Assembly: GCA_023423835.1 (NCBI GenBank)
Contig: JAFAEW010000082.1
Coordinates: forward strand, 1 to 36,156
Direction of reading: 5' to 3'
Length of the DNA: 36,156 nucleotides
Source of the DNA: Bacteroidota bacterium
GTDB taxonomy: Bacteria; Bacteroidota; Bacteroidia; Chitinophagales; Chitinophagaceae
Positions 24,765 through 33,703 of the stretch are shown one piece after another (position 1 is the stretch's first letter; every line of letters begins with the position of its first letter). The position numbers and the translations under genes were made by a program. Under the pieces are notes generated by a model. The model saw only the letters and a program-made list of their open reading frames with translations. It did no database searches and was not told where the DNA came from.

Positions 24765-25403
24765 ATGTCAAAAGTAAATGTGTACAATCTGATCATCCTC
24801 GATGAAAGCGGTTCAATGAACGCGGTGAAAGTTCCGGTAATCAGCGGATTTAATGAATTGGTGCAAACGATTAAAGCCGGTGCAATTGCCTATCCTGAAC
24901 AACAGCACTATGTGACTTTTATCACGTTTAATTCAACAAATATCAAAATGCATTTAGATCGTGAGCCGGTACAAAACCTTCATGCGATATCGGAAAAGAA
25001 TTACCATCCCGACTGCTCTACTCCCTTGTTTGATGCAGTAGGATTTGCTTTAACTCACTTAAGAAAAAACCTGAAAGAAGATGAGGAAAACAATGTGCTT
25101 GTTACCATCTTAACAGACGGATTGGAAAACGCTTCCAGGGAATTTACGGCCGAAGCGATCAACGAACTCATTAAAGAACTGAGCGAAGGAAACTGGACAT
25201 TTACCTATATCGGCGCCGATCATGATATTGAGAAAATGGCGTCGACCGTTGGAATCTCCAACCGCCAGTATTTCCAAAAAACGCCAGCCGGCCTAAACCG
25301 GTTCTTCCTCAATGAAGCAGAAGCAAGGATGCGTTATTATGATAAACTCCACGGAAAGCAGGATGTGAAAAAGGGATACTTCAACAAGCCATCGGGGGAT
25401 TGA
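24765..25403 (+). CDS. von Willebrand factor A domain protein
   Basis: This 212-residue cytosolic protein consists mainly of one vWA domain. The metal-ion-dependent adhesion site is DESGS (Asp13, Ser15, Ser17), with STPLFDAV providing the distal Thr and TILTDGLENAS the second Asp. The family is close to TerY-like solitary vWA proteins, which act through metal-mediated protein binding. The partner is unknown; the 75-residue protein upstream is a candidate. It ends 109 nt before cas6 on the same strand, so read-through into the CRISPR operon is possible. A GGATTG/CAATCC stem (25411-25434) lies in the gap. Confidence 0.9.
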   Translation: MSKVNVYNLIILDESGSMNAVKVPVISGFNELVQTIKAGAIAYPEQQHYVTFITFNSTNIKMHLDREPVQNLHAISEKNYHPDCSTPLFDAVGFALTHLRKNLKEDEENNVLVTILTDGLENASREFTAEAINELIKELSEGNWTFTYIGADHDIEKMASTVGISNRQYFQKTPAGLNRFFLNEAEARMRYYDKLHGKQDVKKGYFNKPSGD

Positions 25404-25511
25404 TGGGTAGGGATTGTTTGGATGAATGCAATCCGTTCTATTCCAATGACAAAAAATAATTTTTTTATTTGAGGAATAATTTCAAACTTGTCGCACCAAC
25501 AAATAAACGCT

Positions 25512-26315
25512 TTGAGACTTTCATTAACCCTTCAATGTTGCGTCCTGAATCCGGTGTTGCCGGTGAATTATCAGTATCCCCTGTCTGCGGCTATTTACAA
25601 GATTATCGCAACAGCAGACCGCGACTACGCAGCTTTTTTACACGAAAGAGGATATGGAAAAGGATTTAAGTTGTTTACGTTTTCGCAAATCAGTTGTCCG
25701 TTTAAAATACAGAAGGACCGATTGCTGATTTTCGGAGAGGAGATTTCATTCCAAATAGCTTTTCACCTTCCTCCCGCAGCAGAGAACTTTGTAAAAGGTC
25801 TTTTTCAAACGAAGGAGATAACAATTGCCGATAAAATATCCAAAGTAAGCTTTCGGGTTGCGTCCGTTGAAAGTCTGCCCGATCCTTTAAAAGAATACAA
25901 AGAAGCAGAAATCGTTCGGCTCAGGTTAGCGCCCTCGTCGCCCGTTGTTGCCGGATTGCCAAATGAAAGAGGGAATTATGATTTCCTATTGCCGGAGGAT
26001 AAAGCATTTTCTGAGGTGATTTTGTACAACTGGCGGGAGAAGATAAGGACCTGTTATGACCCGCTTACCGCGGAAAATGCGCTGTTAATGGCGGAAACAG
26101 AATTATTCAAAGATCCACCCAGATCGCGTTTGATTACTATAAAGGCAGGAACCAGGGAGCAAACGCGGATAAGAGGTTGGATGAATTTCGAGCTAACTGT
26201 TACCGCAGAGAAAAGGTTTTTGGAGGTGTTAATGAACTGTGGAGCTGGCGTGTATAATAGTATGGGATGTGGGATGGTGGGAAAACTAGAAATAAAAACT
26301 AAGAGGAATGATTAA
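25512..26315 (+). CDS. cas6: CRISPR repeat endoribonuclease Cas6
   Basis: The protein is 267 residues starting at TTG 25512 (MRLSLTLQCC), the usual Cas6 first strand. An in-frame TTG at 25488 would add eight atypical residues. Landmarks are LPVNYQYPLSAAIYKII, FLHERGYGKGFKLFTFS (His44 is the likely catalytic residue), SPVVAGL, NWREK and the glycine-rich loop GAGVYNSMGCGM. It cleaves the array transcript inside each repeat and leaves an 8-nt ATTGAAAC handle on each crRNA. It is the first gene of the type I-B operon; its last 8 nt overlap cas8b. Confidence 0.94.
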   Translation: MRLSLTLQCCVLNPVLPVNYQYPLSAAIYKIIATADRDYAAFLHERGYGKGFKLFTFSQISCPFKIQKDRLLIFGEEISFQIAFHLPPAAENFVKGLFQTKEITIADKISKVSFRVASVESLPDPLKEYKEAEIVRLRLAPSSPVVAGLPNERGNYDFLLPEDKAFSEVILYNWREKIRTCYDPLTAENALLMAETELFKDPPRSRLITIKAGTREQTRIRGWMNFELTVTAEKRFLEVLMNCGAGVYNSMGCGMVGKLEIKTKRND

Positions 26316-28269
26316 AGAACTTGTCAACTTTTCGGAATCTTTAAGTGAAGATTTTAAAGCCATCGGCAAATTGCCAAAAGAAGGACTGCATATACTTTTC
26401 CAGGTGAAAGATGATGGAACCTTGAATCTATCTGCCGATGCGATTCAATATGGTTATTTCAATAAAAAAATGGAGGAAGTCTCCCCCTTTTTGACGAAGT
26501 GCCTGTTGCTTCAGGAAAATTCGTGGATGGTAGACACCAATAAATGTCTTGACACCACTACCCGTGCTATTCATTCTTGCAGTTCGTACAGTGTGGGAAT
26601 AAAACGGGATAACCTTAAGGGAGGAGCCAATTATGAAAAGCGAAACAAGGAAGGCAAAAATCTCGTTTATGGGAGCTTTGAAACCTATTTTCAAAAGGCT
26701 AATGAGATTCTGAAAACTGTCGATGAAACCAAGTCCCCAATAGCTGATGCATTTAGTAGCTTTTTTGAAAACGGATCCTGGGAAATTGTTCTGGAAGATA
26801 TTCTAAATCAAAGAGGAGCCAAATATCAATTAATGGTTTCCAAGGAAAATGATTTGAAAGAGAAGTTGAGAGCTGTGTCGGACAAGAATGAAAAAATGGC
26901 AATCAATGAAGAACTAAAAAATCTCACCCTGGATGTGGTGGAGTACCAGCCTTTGGCTGATTCTGATTATATCATTTTTTATCTTGATCTACCCCTTGAG
27001 GATTATAAAAGTGTCCATAGCTTCTACTTAGATGATAAACTGTTTAATACCGCAGAATACAATACGGAGCCCGATGAAGATGGCGTGATTTACGGAACGA
27101 GCAACTTTATGAATTCCTTTAATCAGAAAATGCCCTTCTTAATGCATCGCTCGGCAACATTCGACATTTCCAGTAGAATTTCAAATGCTGATGCTAAAGC
27201 GCTCTACGAATTTTCCAAAGTTTTTGGAAATAAAACATTACCCAATCCGCTGCCCATATTCATTTATCACAATGAACTTTTCGAAGAGCGCGTATTTGCA
27301 CTTTATAAGGAAGGCAAGAGAAATTTTAGAGATGTCATCACTTCTCTATACGATGAATATAAAGATGATTTTCAGAATTATTATTTGCTGAATTGGTCAA
27401 ATACTAAGGATGGTGTTGTTTTCAATGATTACGACTTCGTTTCCCGTTTTAGATATGAATTGAATGATGATGGAGGCGTTCCGATTGAAAATTTATTTGA
27501 ACTAAAGGCTAAAGAAGAAGAAGGTAAGGCAGGATTTAAATATTACGGAAAAATTGAAAACATTTTCGAGCTGGAGGATCGGGTTTTAAAATATTTAATC
27601 CAGAATAAATACCATCGCGTTAACTATTTCTCAGATTTTAAAACCGAGGAATACGAAAAACTTCCTCTCACCTTTTTGTCATTTAACAAGTATCGCAAGG
27701 CGGTGTATGACTACGTATATAAATCCACTCGCACAGCAATCGGAGGGCAAGGGTTCGACGAAATGATTTTCAACGCTATTCACGATGATTTCAAAAATGG
27801 CGATCAATATGGCATCAAAGAGAAATTGAACTATTGGTATAGTCTCTATAACTTTTTTCACAATAAAACGATTGATATGGCAAGTAAATTAAAAGAATTC
27901 CAGGATTTCGTTTCCGCCTTAATAGATGGAAGTGCAGCAGCTGACGAAGCGCAGGATGAACATTTTGCTTTTGCAGCAGGTCAGGTAATTTATTACCTAC
28001 TTAATAAAAGCAAATCGGCTGATACGAGTTTCAGATTAATGGAACCGTACCTGCAGAAAACAAACTGCAAAGCACTTCAAGAAAATATTGCTGAAGATTT
28101 TGCGCGGTATAAGCATGAAAACTTCTCAAATAGTTTCGGGAAAGTGGCTGCCTTTGTTCTAAGTTATGAAACCACGCAAAACCTGAAGAAATTGCAACCC
28201 CAGCTTTTGTCCGGTCTCTTCTCAAAAAATCAATTATTCTCAAATAAAACAACAACTGAAAATCAATAA
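26308..28269 (+). CDS. cas8b: Type I-B Cascade large subunit Cas8b (Csh1-like)
   Basis: The protein has 653 residues, within the range of type I-B Cas8b. This large subunit of the interference complex recognises the PAM and helps to load target DNA. Sequence identity is low in the family. The call rests on position between cas6 and cas7, size and features such as IPxxxGLHILF-like opening (LPKEGLHILFQVKDDG), a conserved-looking YxSFETYFQKA and an all-helical C-terminus (about 525-653). No clear zinc-ribbon cysteine set is visible. The start at 26308 overlaps cas6, suggesting translational coupling. An internal ATG may yield Cas11 (see 27877). Confidence 0.88.
   Translation: MIKELVNFSESLSEDFKAIGKLPKEGLHILFQVKDDGTLNLSADAIQYGYFNKKMEEVSPFLTKCLLLQENSWMVDTNKCLDTTTRAIHSCSSYSVGIKRDNLKGGANYEKRNKEGKNLVYGSFETYFQKANEILKTVDETKSPIADAFSSFFENGSWEIVLEDILNQRGAKYQLMVSKENDLKEKLRAVSDKNEKMAINEELKNLTLDVVEYQPLADSDYIIFYLDLPLEDYKSVHSFYLDDKLFNTAEYNTEPDEDGVIYGTSNFMNSFNQKMPFLMHRSATFDISSRISNADAKALYEFSKVFGNKTLPNPLPIFIYHNELFEERVFALYKEGKRNFRDVITSLYDEYKDDFQNYYLLNWSNTKDGVVFNDYDFVSRFRYELNDDGGVPIENLFELKAKEEEGKAGFKYYGKIENIFELEDRVLKYLIQNKYHRVNYFSDFKTEEYEKLPLTFLSFNKYRKAVYDYVYKSTRTAIGGQGFDEMIFNAIHDDFKNGDQYGIKEKLNYWYSLYNFFHNKTIDMASKLKEFQDFVSALIDGSAAADEAQDEHFAFAAGQVIYYLLNKSKSADTSFRLMEPYLQKTNCKALQENIAEDFARYKHENFSNSFGKVAAFVLSYETTQNLKKLQPQLLSGLFSKNQLFSNKTTTENQ
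27877..28269 (+). CDS. Candidate internally initiated small subunit Cas11b
   Basis: An in-frame ATG at codon 524 of cas8b (MASKLKEFQDFV) would give a 130-residue, all-helical product. In other type I-B, I-C and I-D systems the C-terminal part of the large-subunit gene is translated separately as Cas11. A second candidate is the ATG at 27763 (168 residues), which has AAGGG 9 nt upstream. No separate cas11 gene is present. Neither start can be confirmed by sequence alone. Confidence 0.35.
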   Translation: MASKLKEFQDFVSALIDGSAAADEAQDEHFAFAAGQVIYYLLNKSKSADTSFRLMEPYLQKTNCKALQENIAEDFARYKHENFSNSFGKVAAFVLSYETTQNLKKLQPQLLSGLFSKNQLFSNKTTTENQ

Positions 28270-28274
28270 AAATT

Positions 28275-29186
28275 ATGGCACAAGAATTTAACAATCGCGT
28301 TTACGGATTTGCAATCATTAAATCCATTAATTCCAACTACAATGCAGATTTTTCAGGTCAGCCAAGGAAACTACCTAACGGAAAAGTGTACGCTACCGAC
28401 AAAGCATTGAAATACTCTATTAGAAATTATTGGAAAGACGCTCTTGGGGAACAGGTATTCTATTTTAAGTCTTTATCAGAAGATATGTCACCCCGTACAC
28501 TTGATGAAACTTACGAACTTCATTTTGGCAAAATGCAAAGCAAAGGCGCAGACCTGAGGAAAGAAATTCTCTCGAATATTTTGAAACGATTGGACGTGCG
28601 GCTATTTGGTGGAACCTATGCTGGGGCAACCAATATTTCCGTTCACGGAACCTGCCAAATTACACACGGCATCAATCGCTTTCCAGAAGACGTAATTTAC
28701 TCTGAACAAATTATGTCACCGTTTAGAAATCCGGGAGACAAAAGCAAAGACAGTACAATGACTACCCTGGGAAGTCAGTCAAGGCTGGAAGAGGGGCACT
28801 ATGTTCATCATTTCTCCGTCAATCCCAAAAACATTGAAGATGATGTGCAGAGAGTAAATGCTGACGGGCTAACCAATGATGATATATCAAAATTGAAACA
28901 AGGTTTGCGCAAGGGGGCCAGCTACTATGATAGCGCAGCCAAGGCTGGAACTGAAAATGAGTTGTTGTTTTGGATTCAATTAAAGGAGGGATCGAAGCTG
29001 GTAATGCCATCCTTTATTGAGTTTGTGGATATCGATGAGAACGGTGAGATCGACTTAATAAAAGTGCAGGGCTATTTAAGCCAGGATCATATTGCGGGTG
29101 AGATTGAAAAAATTGAGATCTACTACAACAAAGCTGTAACTAAGGTTCAAAACCTTCCTGAGAATGCTGTTTTTGAAACCATTTAA
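28275..29186 (+). CDS. cas7: Cascade backbone protein Cas7 (Csh2 type)
   Basis: The protein has 303 residues. It forms the helical backbone of Cascade and coats the crRNA. The start NNRVYGFAIIKSINSNYNADFSGQPRKLP (quoted in part) and the segments LFGGTYAGATNISVHGTCQITHGINR and HYVHHFSVNPK are characteristic of the Csh2/Cas7b group with its RAMP fold. It starts 5 nt after the cas8b stop and is followed by cas5 after 11 nt. ATG with AAAAATT upstream is typical of weak Shine-Dalgarno Bacteroidota starts. The gene appears complete. Confidence 0.93.
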   Translation: MAQEFNNRVYGFAIIKSINSNYNADFSGQPRKLPNGKVYATDKALKYSIRNYWKDALGEQVFYFKSLSEDMSPRTLDETYELHFGKMQSKGADLRKEILSNILKRLDVRLFGGTYAGATNISVHGTCQITHGINRFPEDVIYSEQIMSPFRNPGDKSKDSTMTTLGSQSRLEEGHYVHHFSVNPKNIEDDVQRVNADGLTNDDISKLKQGLRKGASYYDSAAKAGTENELLFWIQLKEGSKLVMPSFIEFVDIDENGEIDLIKVQGYLSQDHIAGEIEKIEIYYNKAVTKVQNLPENAVFETI

Positions 29187-29197
29187 TCCAAAGCATT

Positions 29198-29971
29198 ATG
29201 AAGTTGATTTCATTCGATCTTCAAAGTGAATTTGGATTCTTTCGAAAACCGGAATCCAATAATACTTTGAATGTATCTTATAATGTAGTACATCGACCTG
29301 CTGTACTCGGGATTTTAGGGGCCATTATTGGATTGGAAGGGTATCGTGAAAAAGGCCAGTTCCCGGAGTATTACGAGAAGTTGAACCATTTGAAAATAGG
29401 GATTGCTCCATTGGGGCATGAACAAGGCAATTACTTAAAAACACCGATCAAGTATTCGAATACTGTGGGTTATGCAAATAAAGGAGCAAATTTTTTAACG
29501 GAAGAACTCACTTTGATCGCTCCAAAATACCGGATCTTTTTGCTGTTGAATCCGGAAATTGGGGAAGAAAAAAATCTTTTGAAAAATCTTGAAAGAACAG
29601 AATCCGAATACATTCCCTATTTGGGAAAAAACGAATTCACTGCCTGGTGGGATAATTTTCAGGAATACTCCTTCGCCGAAGTTGATCATTCTCAATCTAT
29701 AACGGGAAAGATTGAAACGCTTTTTATCCGCAATCAGGTAATCAGCAAAAATACCAGTGAACCCAATATTGGAATTTTAGATTTAGCATTGGAAGATTTG
29801 GACGACTTGCCCCTTTTGTATTTTGAAAGGTTACCCATTGATTTTGATTTGGAACTCATTCAGTACCGGATGGAGGAGATGGTATTTACCAATCAGCGAA
29901 TCAAGAATTTAGAAACTTTTTCCGGTTTGTGGTATTTGAATGATTTAGATGCTTATGTCCAACTCCTTTAG
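29198..29971 (+). CDS. cas5: Cascade protein Cas5 (type I-B)
   Basis: This 257-residue RAMP protein caps the 5' handle of the crRNA in Cascade. The N-terminal strand MKLISFDLQSEFGFFRKPES and the PAVLGILGAIIGLEGY segment are typical of Cas5h. The central region KYRIFLLLNPE and the C-terminal part are less conserved. It overlaps the cas3 start by 23 nt, which suggests tight translational coupling. Nothing suggests a defect. Confidence 0.92.
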   Translation: MKLISFDLQSEFGFFRKPESNNTLNVSYNVVHRPAVLGILGAIIGLEGYREKGQFPEYYEKLNHLKIGIAPLGHEQGNYLKTPIKYSNTVGYANKGANFLTEELTLIAPKYRIFLLLNPEIGEEKNLLKNLERTESEYIPYLGKNEFTAWWDNFQEYSFAEVDHSQSITGKIETLFIRNQVISKNTSEPNIGILDLALEDLDDLPLLYFERLPIDFDLELIQYRMEEMVFTNQRIKNLETFSGLWYLNDLDAYVQLL

Positions 29972-32741
29972 AGCCGTTGAAGAAATATTACAAGGCTATT
30001 TTCCAGATGGCATTGTAAAGCTCGGTCTAACTAATGCCGATACGTATTGGGCACACACGCCCAATCGTTCCAGCGTTAAGGAAGAAACTCTTGAGGAGCA
30101 TCTGACGCTGGTAATGAAATATTTTCGTGAGCTTGTCAAATCGCATAATCTTGATTCAGTAATTGACCGACTCATTGAGCGATTCCTGAAAGAAAAGGAA
30201 CTGTCAAGAGAAGTGGGGCAAGGGCTTAAAAAGCTTTTTGTCGATGCCATACTCTATCACGATCACGGAAAAGTGAATGAAAACTTTCAGGCAGATCCTG
30301 AGAAAATGAATAATCCCCTGTTCTTTGGTAAAGAGAATGCTAACAATGGAATTGGAACACAACATTCCACTTTAAGTTCCTTCATCTTCCTAAACTTCAA
30401 GATCGCTGAAGCTCTGAAAATAGCTGATAAAAAAGAGCAGATATGCGCCTTGGTTCTAACTCTTTTCTTTACCTATCCTATTTATAGACATCATGCTTAT
30501 TCCCTTAAAAATGATTATTGGTCGAAGATTATAGAGGATAATAAAAGAGCTGATCAGCTAAAATGTTACTTGAAATTGTTTCCAGAAGTTTCGCCTAATG
30601 CTCAGATTTTGTCAATACTTCTGAAACTTGATCATCTAAAAAAAGCAAATCATTTTCAAGAATTTGAACGGTCAGAAGCATTGTATTATTTAATCAGACT
30701 TAATTCGTCACTGCTTACAGCTTCTGATTATTTAGCTACCAATGAATATTCAAATGATTTTTCTGTTGAAAATTTCGGAATATTAACCCGGGAGCGGATC
30801 AATCAGCTTTATGATTTTGTGACAATTGAAGAATGGATTGATGAGATTAACGGCAAAAGAAACTTCAATAAAAAAACTTACGATGAACTGGATACAATTG
30901 ATTTAAGGACGGAACCTGAGGAGTCAGGTTTTCATAATCTCAATACCCTTCGGCAACAAATGGCTACTGAAGCCATTAGAAACTTGAGAAAAAACCACAC
31001 GCACAACCTTTTCTTTCTGGAGGCACCCACTGGTGGCGGGAAAACAAATATCTCGATGCTATTGACTCTGGAGCTTTTAAAAGCAAATGAGGAGTTGAAC
31101 AAGGTTTTTTATGTCTTTCCCTTTACTACGCTTATCGATCAAACTTTCAAAAGTTTGCAAGATGGGGCGGATTTAAGTGATGAAGAAATCATTGCCTTAC
31201 ATTCTAGAGCACCCTTTTTTCAGGCATCTCCTGTCGATGAAGAAGATGCCAAATATGGGGATGATAAAAAAAACTTTATTGACCGACTGTTTGTCAACTT
31301 TCCCTTCACGCTTTTATCACACGTTCGGTTTTTCAATATCCTTAAAACAAATTTAAAAGAAGAAAATTACCTGCTTCACCGCCTAAGCGATTCAGTGGTG
31401 GTGATCGATGAATTACAGTCTTACAATCCAGATCAATGGGACAAAATTTTGTATTTCATTCAAAATTTTGCGGAGATCTTTAATATCCGATTCATTGTTA
31501 TGTCGGCTACGCTCCCAAAAATCAGCAAATTAGAAATCAAAGGTTTAGGCAATGCTGAATTCGTGGATCTTCTGCCAAATGCCAAGGAAGATTTTTTTCA
31601 TAATCCTAATTTTTCCGGTCGGGTTGTATTTGATTATTCCTTAAATACTGAACGAATAAGTTTAGACACACTTGCTCAAACAGTTTTGCAAGAATCGGAG
31701 GCCTATGCTCTAATTGATGGCGGGAATAAAAAACCTAAAGGAAGTGTTTTTACGATGATTGAATTTATTTTCAAACATCCTACAACCTTATTTGAAACAG
31801 AAATACAGAAAATTCACAATGAGTTTTTTGATGAAATTTTCGTTCTATCAGGAACTATTCTGCCGCATCGCAGAAAGTTTATCATCAACTTTTTGAAAAA
31901 CCCTGAAAACCGATCCAGGCGAATTCTCCTTATCACTACCCAGGTAGTGGAGGCAGGCGTCGACATTGATATGGATATTGGATTTAAGGACAGTTCAATA
32001 TTGGATAGCGATGAACAGTTGGCAGGGAGGATTAATCGAAATGTAAATAAGAGTGGCTGTAAACTTTTTTTGTTCAATTATAGTCGGGAAGCAAATATCT
32101 ACGGAAAAGACCTGCGCTATCAATTGTCAAAAGAGTTAGACAGTGAAGAAAAAAAGAAAATTTTAGAAACAAAGAACTTTGGTGTGTTGTATCAAAAAGT
32201 AATAGACTTTAAAAACCGGCGAAATAAGGACCCAAATTTTGTCGGGATTGATGAATACAGAAGGAAGGTAGATAGTCTTCAATTTGAAAAAGTAGCCCAG
32301 GATTTTAAAATAATAGAACAGGAAAATCTAAGCCTTTTTATTCCATTAAAAATACCAGTTTTTATACTGGGCGAAAATGGAGATAGCGAAGAAGATTTCA
32401 CAAGGAAAGAGCTTTCTTTTTTGGAACAACAAGATATTTTTCCAGACGCAAATGATTTGATATCAGGCGAAGATATTTTTGATCTATATCTTTCGATGAA
32501 CAATAGTTATTTACCATTTCTTGAAAAACGAATAGCTATAAAGCAGCTCCAGTCATTGCTTTCAAAATTTACTATTTCGGTATTCTCTTCAGACAAAAAC
32601 AAAAAAAAGTTCATTGAATACAGCGATATGGAAAAGAGTGAAAATGGCTATTACTATATGGCTCATTGGCAAAAGTTTTACTCAGAACGAAGTGGAATTA
32701 TTGAAAGTGCGTTTGAAGATGTTGAAAATCAATTCTTATAG
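29949..32741 (+). CDS. cas3: CRISPR nuclease-helicase Cas3
   Basis: The protein has 930 residues. It is recruited to the R-loop and degrades target DNA. The N-terminal HD nuclease domain has His51 (EEHLTL), the HD pair in LYHDHGK (104-106), His139 and YRHHAY (180-184). The superfamily 2 helicase follows: Walker A APTGGGKT (359-366), motif II DELQ (487-490), motif III SAT (519-521), motif V TTQVVEAGVDID and motif VI QLAGRINRN. All key residues are present, so the enzyme should be active. The start overlaps the end of cas5; a second ATG two codons later (29955) is an alternative. It is followed 3 nt later by cas4. Confidence 0.95.
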   Translation: MLMSNSFRAVEEILQGYFPDGIVKLGLTNADTYWAHTPNRSSVKEETLEEHLTLVMKYFRELVKSHNLDSVIDRLIERFLKEKELSREVGQGLKKLFVDAILYHDHGKVNENFQADPEKMNNPLFFGKENANNGIGTQHSTLSSFIFLNFKIAEALKIADKKEQICALVLTLFFTYPIYRHHAYSLKNDYWSKIIEDNKRADQLKCYLKLFPEVSPNAQILSILLKLDHLKKANHFQEFERSEALYYLIRLNSSLLTASDYLATNEYSNDFSVENFGILTRERINQLYDFVTIEEWIDEINGKRNFNKKTYDELDTIDLRTEPEESGFHNLNTLRQQMATEAIRNLRKNHTHNLFFLEAPTGGGKTNISMLLTLELLKANEELNKVFYVFPFTTLIDQTFKSLQDGADLSDEEIIALHSRAPFFQASPVDEEDAKYGDDKKNFIDRLFVNFPFTLLSHVRFFNILKTNLKEENYLLHRLSDSVVVIDELQSYNPDQWDKILYFIQNFAEIFNIRFIVMSATLPKISKLEIKGLGNAEFVDLLPNAKEDFFHNPNFSGRVVFDYSLNTERISLDTLAQTVLQESEAYALIDGGNKKPKGSVFTMIEFIFKHPTTLFETEIQKIHNEFFDEIFVLSGTILPHRRKFIINFLKNPENRSRRILLITTQVVEAGVDIDMDIGFKDSSILDSDEQLAGRINRNVNKSGCKLFLFNYSREANIYGKDLRYQLSKELDSEEKKKILETKNFGVLYQKVIDFKNRRNKDPNFVGIDEYRRKVDSLQFEKVAQDFKIIEQENLSLFIPLKIPVFILGENGDSEEDFTRKELSFLEQQDIFPDANDLISGEDIFDLYLSMNNSYLPFLEKRIAIKQLQSLLSKFTISVFSSDKNKKKFIEYSDMEKSENGYYYMAHWQKFYSERSGIIESAFEDVENQFL

Positions 32742-32744
32742 AAT

Positions 32745-33275
32745 ATGACCATTAACGCCACCCTAATCAATCTCTATAACGTTTGTCCCCGCGAGTGTTG
32801 GCTTCACGCAAATGGTATTAGAATGGAGCATACCTCCGATACTGTTTATGACGGCAAAATGCTGCATGAGACCAGCTATCCCCAGCGGAATGACAAACAC
32901 AGCGAATTCATGATCAGTGCAAGCTTTGAAGGAATTGATCTATTCGGAAAAATAGATTTTTATGATGCCAGACAAAAAATCGTTCATGAAACAAAACGCA
33001 GCGATAAAGTAGAATCGGCCCACACCTGGCAGGTGAAGTTTTATTTGTGGTTATTAAAACTGAATGGCATTGAAAATGCCAGCGCGATTTTGGAATATCC
33101 ACTACTAAGACAAACGGATAATGTGATAATCGTTGCAGAAGATATAGAATATCTGATATCAATGGTCCATGCGATTCGAAACCTTAAAACGTCAGACCAA
33201 TGCCCTCCGGTCATCAATGCAAAGATTTGTAAGAGCTGCAGCTACTACGAGTTGTGCTATGTGGCAGAGGAGTGA
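32745..33275 (+). CDS. cas4: CRISPR adaptation exonuclease Cas4
   Basis: The protein has 176 residues. Cas4 trims prespacers and checks the PAM with Cas1-Cas2. The RecB-type nuclease motifs are GKIDFYD (Asp71), HETKRSD (Glu82, Lys84) and QVKFYLW (Gln96). Iron-sulphur ligands are Cys14 (or Cys18) at the N-terminus and Cys162, Cys165 and Cys171 at the C-terminus. The last codons and the stop lie next to a GA-rich repeat arm, so the extreme C-terminus (VAEE) may have been altered by the insertion that now separates cas4 from cas1. Confidence 0.94.
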   Translation: MTINATLINLYNVCPRECWLHANGIRMEHTSDTVYDGKMLHETSYPQRNDKHSEFMISASFEGIDLFGKIDFYDARQKIVHETKRSDKVESAHTWQVKFYLWLLKLNGIENASAILEYPLLRQTDNVIIVAEDIEYLISMVHAIRNLKTSDQCPPVINAKICKSCSYYELCYVAEE

Positions 33276-33284
33276 GAGAAGTGG

Positions 33285-33306
33285 GAGAGTGAGAGGGTGA
33301 GAGGGT
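33285..33306. repeat. Left inverted repeat of the inserted cassette
   Basis: This is 22 nt of purine-rich sequence built from GAGAGT and GAGAGGGT units. It is the exact reverse complement of 33742-33763. GA-rich degenerate copies extend left to about 33266, reaching the end of cas4. Confidence 0.9.
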
Positions 33307-33330
33307 TTACTTTAAAAATTCCATCATCAT

Positions 33331-33699
33331 ATGACGAATGCTGAATTTAATGATTACTTCCGGAAGCGTACAAGAGATTTTGCAATAAAGATTCTCAAAT
33401 TAATAAATTTGATCCCGTATAATACGTCCACGAAAATTATAACTTATCAATTGGGGAAATCAGCGACTTCTGTTGGATCAAACTTTCGTACGTTCTGCCG
33501 GGGCAGGTCGAAAGCTGAAAAATTTGCAAGGATCTGTATCGTAGTAGAAGAAGCAGATGAATGTGAATACTGGTTAGACCTCTTAAACGAAACCAACTAT
33601 GGCAACAAAGGAGATTTAAGACAGTTATTGAACGAGACATTAGAAATCGTGAAAGTTTCACAAAAGATAAAATCGTCTCTTTCTCCACCAAAAACATAG
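33331..33699 (+). CDS. Four-helix-bundle protein (23S rRNA intervening-sequence type)
   Basis: This 122-residue, mostly helical protein matches the four-helix-bundle family known from 23S rRNA intervening sequences and related to diversity-generating-retroelement Avd. Typical segments are KRTRDFAIKILKLINLIP, QLGKSATSVGSNFRTFCRGRS and EEADECEYWLDLL. The basic surface suggests nucleic-acid binding, and no enzyme activity is known. It is not a usual cas gene; it lies inside a pair of inverted repeats between cas4 and cas1, in the operon direction. No reverse transcriptase or variable repeat is present, so an Avd role in a retroelement is unlikely. Confidence 0.9.
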   Translation: MTNAEFNDYFRKRTRDFAIKILKLINLIPYNTSTKIITYQLGKSATSVGSNFRTFCRGRSKAEKFARICIVVEEADECEYWLDLLNETNYGNKGDLRQLLNETLEIVKVSQKIKSSLSPPKT

Positions 33700-33703
33700 G
33701 GTC

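Noticed and set aside
33331..33699. The four-helix-bundle gene as Avd of a diversity-generating retroelement
   Set aside because: No reverse transcriptase, template repeat or variable repeat is found nearby, and the flanking inverted repeats fit an IVS-type element better.
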